From Microcaldota archaeon (GTDB lineage Archaea; Micrarchaeota; Micrarchaeia; Anstonellales; J096): a DNA stretch of 5,769 nucleotides. The notes beneath the pieces are model-generated. The model saw only the letters and a program-made list of their open reading frames with translations. It ran no database searches and was not told where the DNA came from. Each line of letters starts with the position of its first letter. The first letter of the stretch is position 1. Location of the stretch: positions 1-5,769 of the forward strand of contig JAPLWW010000066.1 of the NCBI GenBank assembly GCA_026396375.1. The letters run 5' to 3'. The position numbers and the translations under genes were made by a program. This document shows, piece by piece, positions 4,805 to 5,769 of the stretch.

Positions 4805-5769
4805 ATGGAAATGTCATTTGAGGATATGTCAGAGCTGGATGATTTGACGATAAATAGATTGCGTTTGGCATCATTCCTTGCCAAGGCGGGCTTTAGCTCC
4901 ATCGAAGACAGGAAGCGATTGATGAGGAGGGAAAGGAAAGTGCTGAGGTTCTACGATAATGAAACCTATTCGAAATTTTTCCTAGGTTTAGACAGCATAG
5001 GCAATGGCGTGACCTTCGGAGGAGTAAGGCTGCTGGAGCCTGGAAAGGAAAAAGAGGCCATGAGGGACGCCATGCGCCTCAGCGAAGCCATGACTCACAA
5101 GCTTTCAATGATTGATGAGCCTTTTGGGGGAAGCAAGCTTGTGGTTATTCCCCCTCAGTCGGGAAAGAGCGATGCCCTCCTGCAAAGGATAGGGGAATAC
5201 GTGGAACTGATGCAGGGGCAATTCATAACTGCAATCGATTTCGGCTTCGAGCCTGGAGACGCGCTGAAGATAAGGAAGGAAACGAAGTTCATACTGGGCT
5301 TTGAAGGGCCTGAAAGCATAGGCGCAAGCGGCGTAACCACGGCTACAGGGGCATTCTTCGGCATGCCGGTTATACTGAAGGAGGTTTTCGGCTCTGCTAT
5401 AGCGGAAGGGAGGAGCTTTGCCATACAGGGATTGGGAAGCGTGGGCAACGAACTGGCAAAACTGCTGCTGAAGGCAGGAGGCAGGCTTTTTGTAAGCGAG
5501 CCTGACGCAGATAAGCTTAAGCCATTTGAAAACATCCCGAAAGTGACCATTGTTGATCCGAATGATCTCCTGTCAGTCAAAGTTGATGTCCTGTGCCCCT
5601 GCGGGCCTGCGTGCGTGCTGAATCCGATCACTATCCCCAAGCTCGGGGCAAAGGCAGTCGCAGGGGTTGCGAACTGCGTGCTTGAGGATGAGAAGAGGGA
5701 TGACATCCTGCTGATGAAAAAAGGAATATTGTTCGCTCCTGATTTTGTGCTGAATGCCGGTGGGGTCAT
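4805..5769 (+). CDS. Leucine/Glu/Phe/Val-type amino acid dehydrogenase, C-terminus beyond the right edge
   Basis: A stop-free frame of 321 codons runs from the ATG at 4805 to the window end; comparison with leucine dehydrogenase suggests only the last few dozen residues are missing. The family reversibly deaminates an L-amino acid to its 2-oxo acid with NAD(P)+. Seen: T-F-G-G-V-R, then M96-T-H-K99 and F-G-G-S-K111, the two active-site lysines with the same 12-residue spacing as in Bacillus leucine dehydrogenase; T-A-I-D145-F-G, the catalytic aspartate; the Rossmann loop G209-L-G211-S-V-G214; acidic E232 at the end of the next strand, favouring NAD+; and A-P-D-F-V-L-N-A-G-G-V at the end. The N-terminus is about 30-40 residues longer than in leucine dehydrogenase, and a second ATG at 4811 is possible. 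It resembles the leucine/phenylalanine/valine branch more than hexameric glutamate dehydrogenase (from memory). It is divergent from the Lrp-type gene, a likely regulator. Confidence 0.88.
   Translation, partial: MEMSFEDMSELDDLTINRLRLASFLAKAGFSSIEDRKRLMRRERKVLRFYDNETYSKFFLGLDSIGNGVTFGGVRLLEPGKEKEAMRDAMRLSEAMTHKLSMIDEPFGGSKLVVIPPQSGKSDALLQRIGEYVELMQGQFITAIDFGFEPGDALKIRKETKFILGFEGPESIGASGVTTATGAFFGMPVILKEVFGSAIAEGRSFAIQGLGSVGNELAKLLLKAGGRLFVSEPDADKLKPFENIPKVTIVDPNDLLSVKVDVLCPCGPACVLNPITIPKLGAKAVAGVANCVLEDEKRDDILLMKKGILFAPDFVLNAGGV

Noticed and set aside
4696..4902. Minus-strand open frame across the divergent promoter region
   Set aside because: It covers both promoters and the dehydrogenase N-terminus; its product is AT-driven low complexity.
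5155..5769. Open frame of 204 codons on the minus strand at the right edge
   Set aside because: It is opposite a clear amino acid dehydrogenase with all catalytic residues; its product is Ser/Pro-rich and unrecognisable.

Overview
The window looks archaeal. It has a full-length alpha subunit of an ADP-forming acyl-CoA synthetase, an Lrp/AsnC-type regulator, heavy use of AGG/ATA codons, and start codons about 25-29 bp from TATA-like boxes with no Shine-Dalgarno sequence, i.e. probable leaderless mRNAs. The lineage cannot be fixed from this sequence; a DPANN-type or similar uncultured archaeon is plausible but unproven.

Layout. Left edge, minus strand: the first 159 codons of a prephenate/arogenate dehydrogenase (tyrA, 1-479). 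It shares a 51-bp intergenic region, with one AT-rich element that could serve as TATA box in both directions, with a small plus-strand gene (531-830) that looks like a free-standing EF-Tu domain-2 beta-barrel. Next on the plus strand, with its own TATA box, is acdA (868-2247), complete, with the phosphorylated histidine at residue 257. It converges with a minus-strand block read from right to left: an Lrp/AsnC regulator (4699-4241), a 429-residue unknown protein (4197-2908, 'protein A') and a 192-residue unknown protein (2847-2269, 'protein B'). Divergent from the regulator is a leucine/glutamate/phenylalanine/valine-type amino acid dehydrogenase (4805 to beyond the right edge).

The least explained part is 2269-4239. 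Proteins A and B are diverged paralogues. They share the first five residues (MFIFQ) with identical codons, a C-terminal helical module that protein A carries twice, and a short P-x-A-S-A type motif that occurs five times in A and once in B. Each gene sits behind a nearly identical 24-bp promoter block. Their base composition is very different (A near 50% GC, B near one third GC), so the conserved start cassette stands out as something kept under selection or recently copied. I recognise no known family for either.

Functional theme (inference): the amino acid dehydrogenase would yield 2-oxo acids; after oxidative decarboxylation to acyl-CoA by enzymes not in this window, the ADP-forming synthetase could make ATP; the Lrp-type regulator next to the dehydrogenase could sense amino acids. 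TyrA belongs to tyrosine biosynthesis. No RNA gene, CRISPR array or insertion sequence was seen, and there is no gene-free stretch above about 105 bp.
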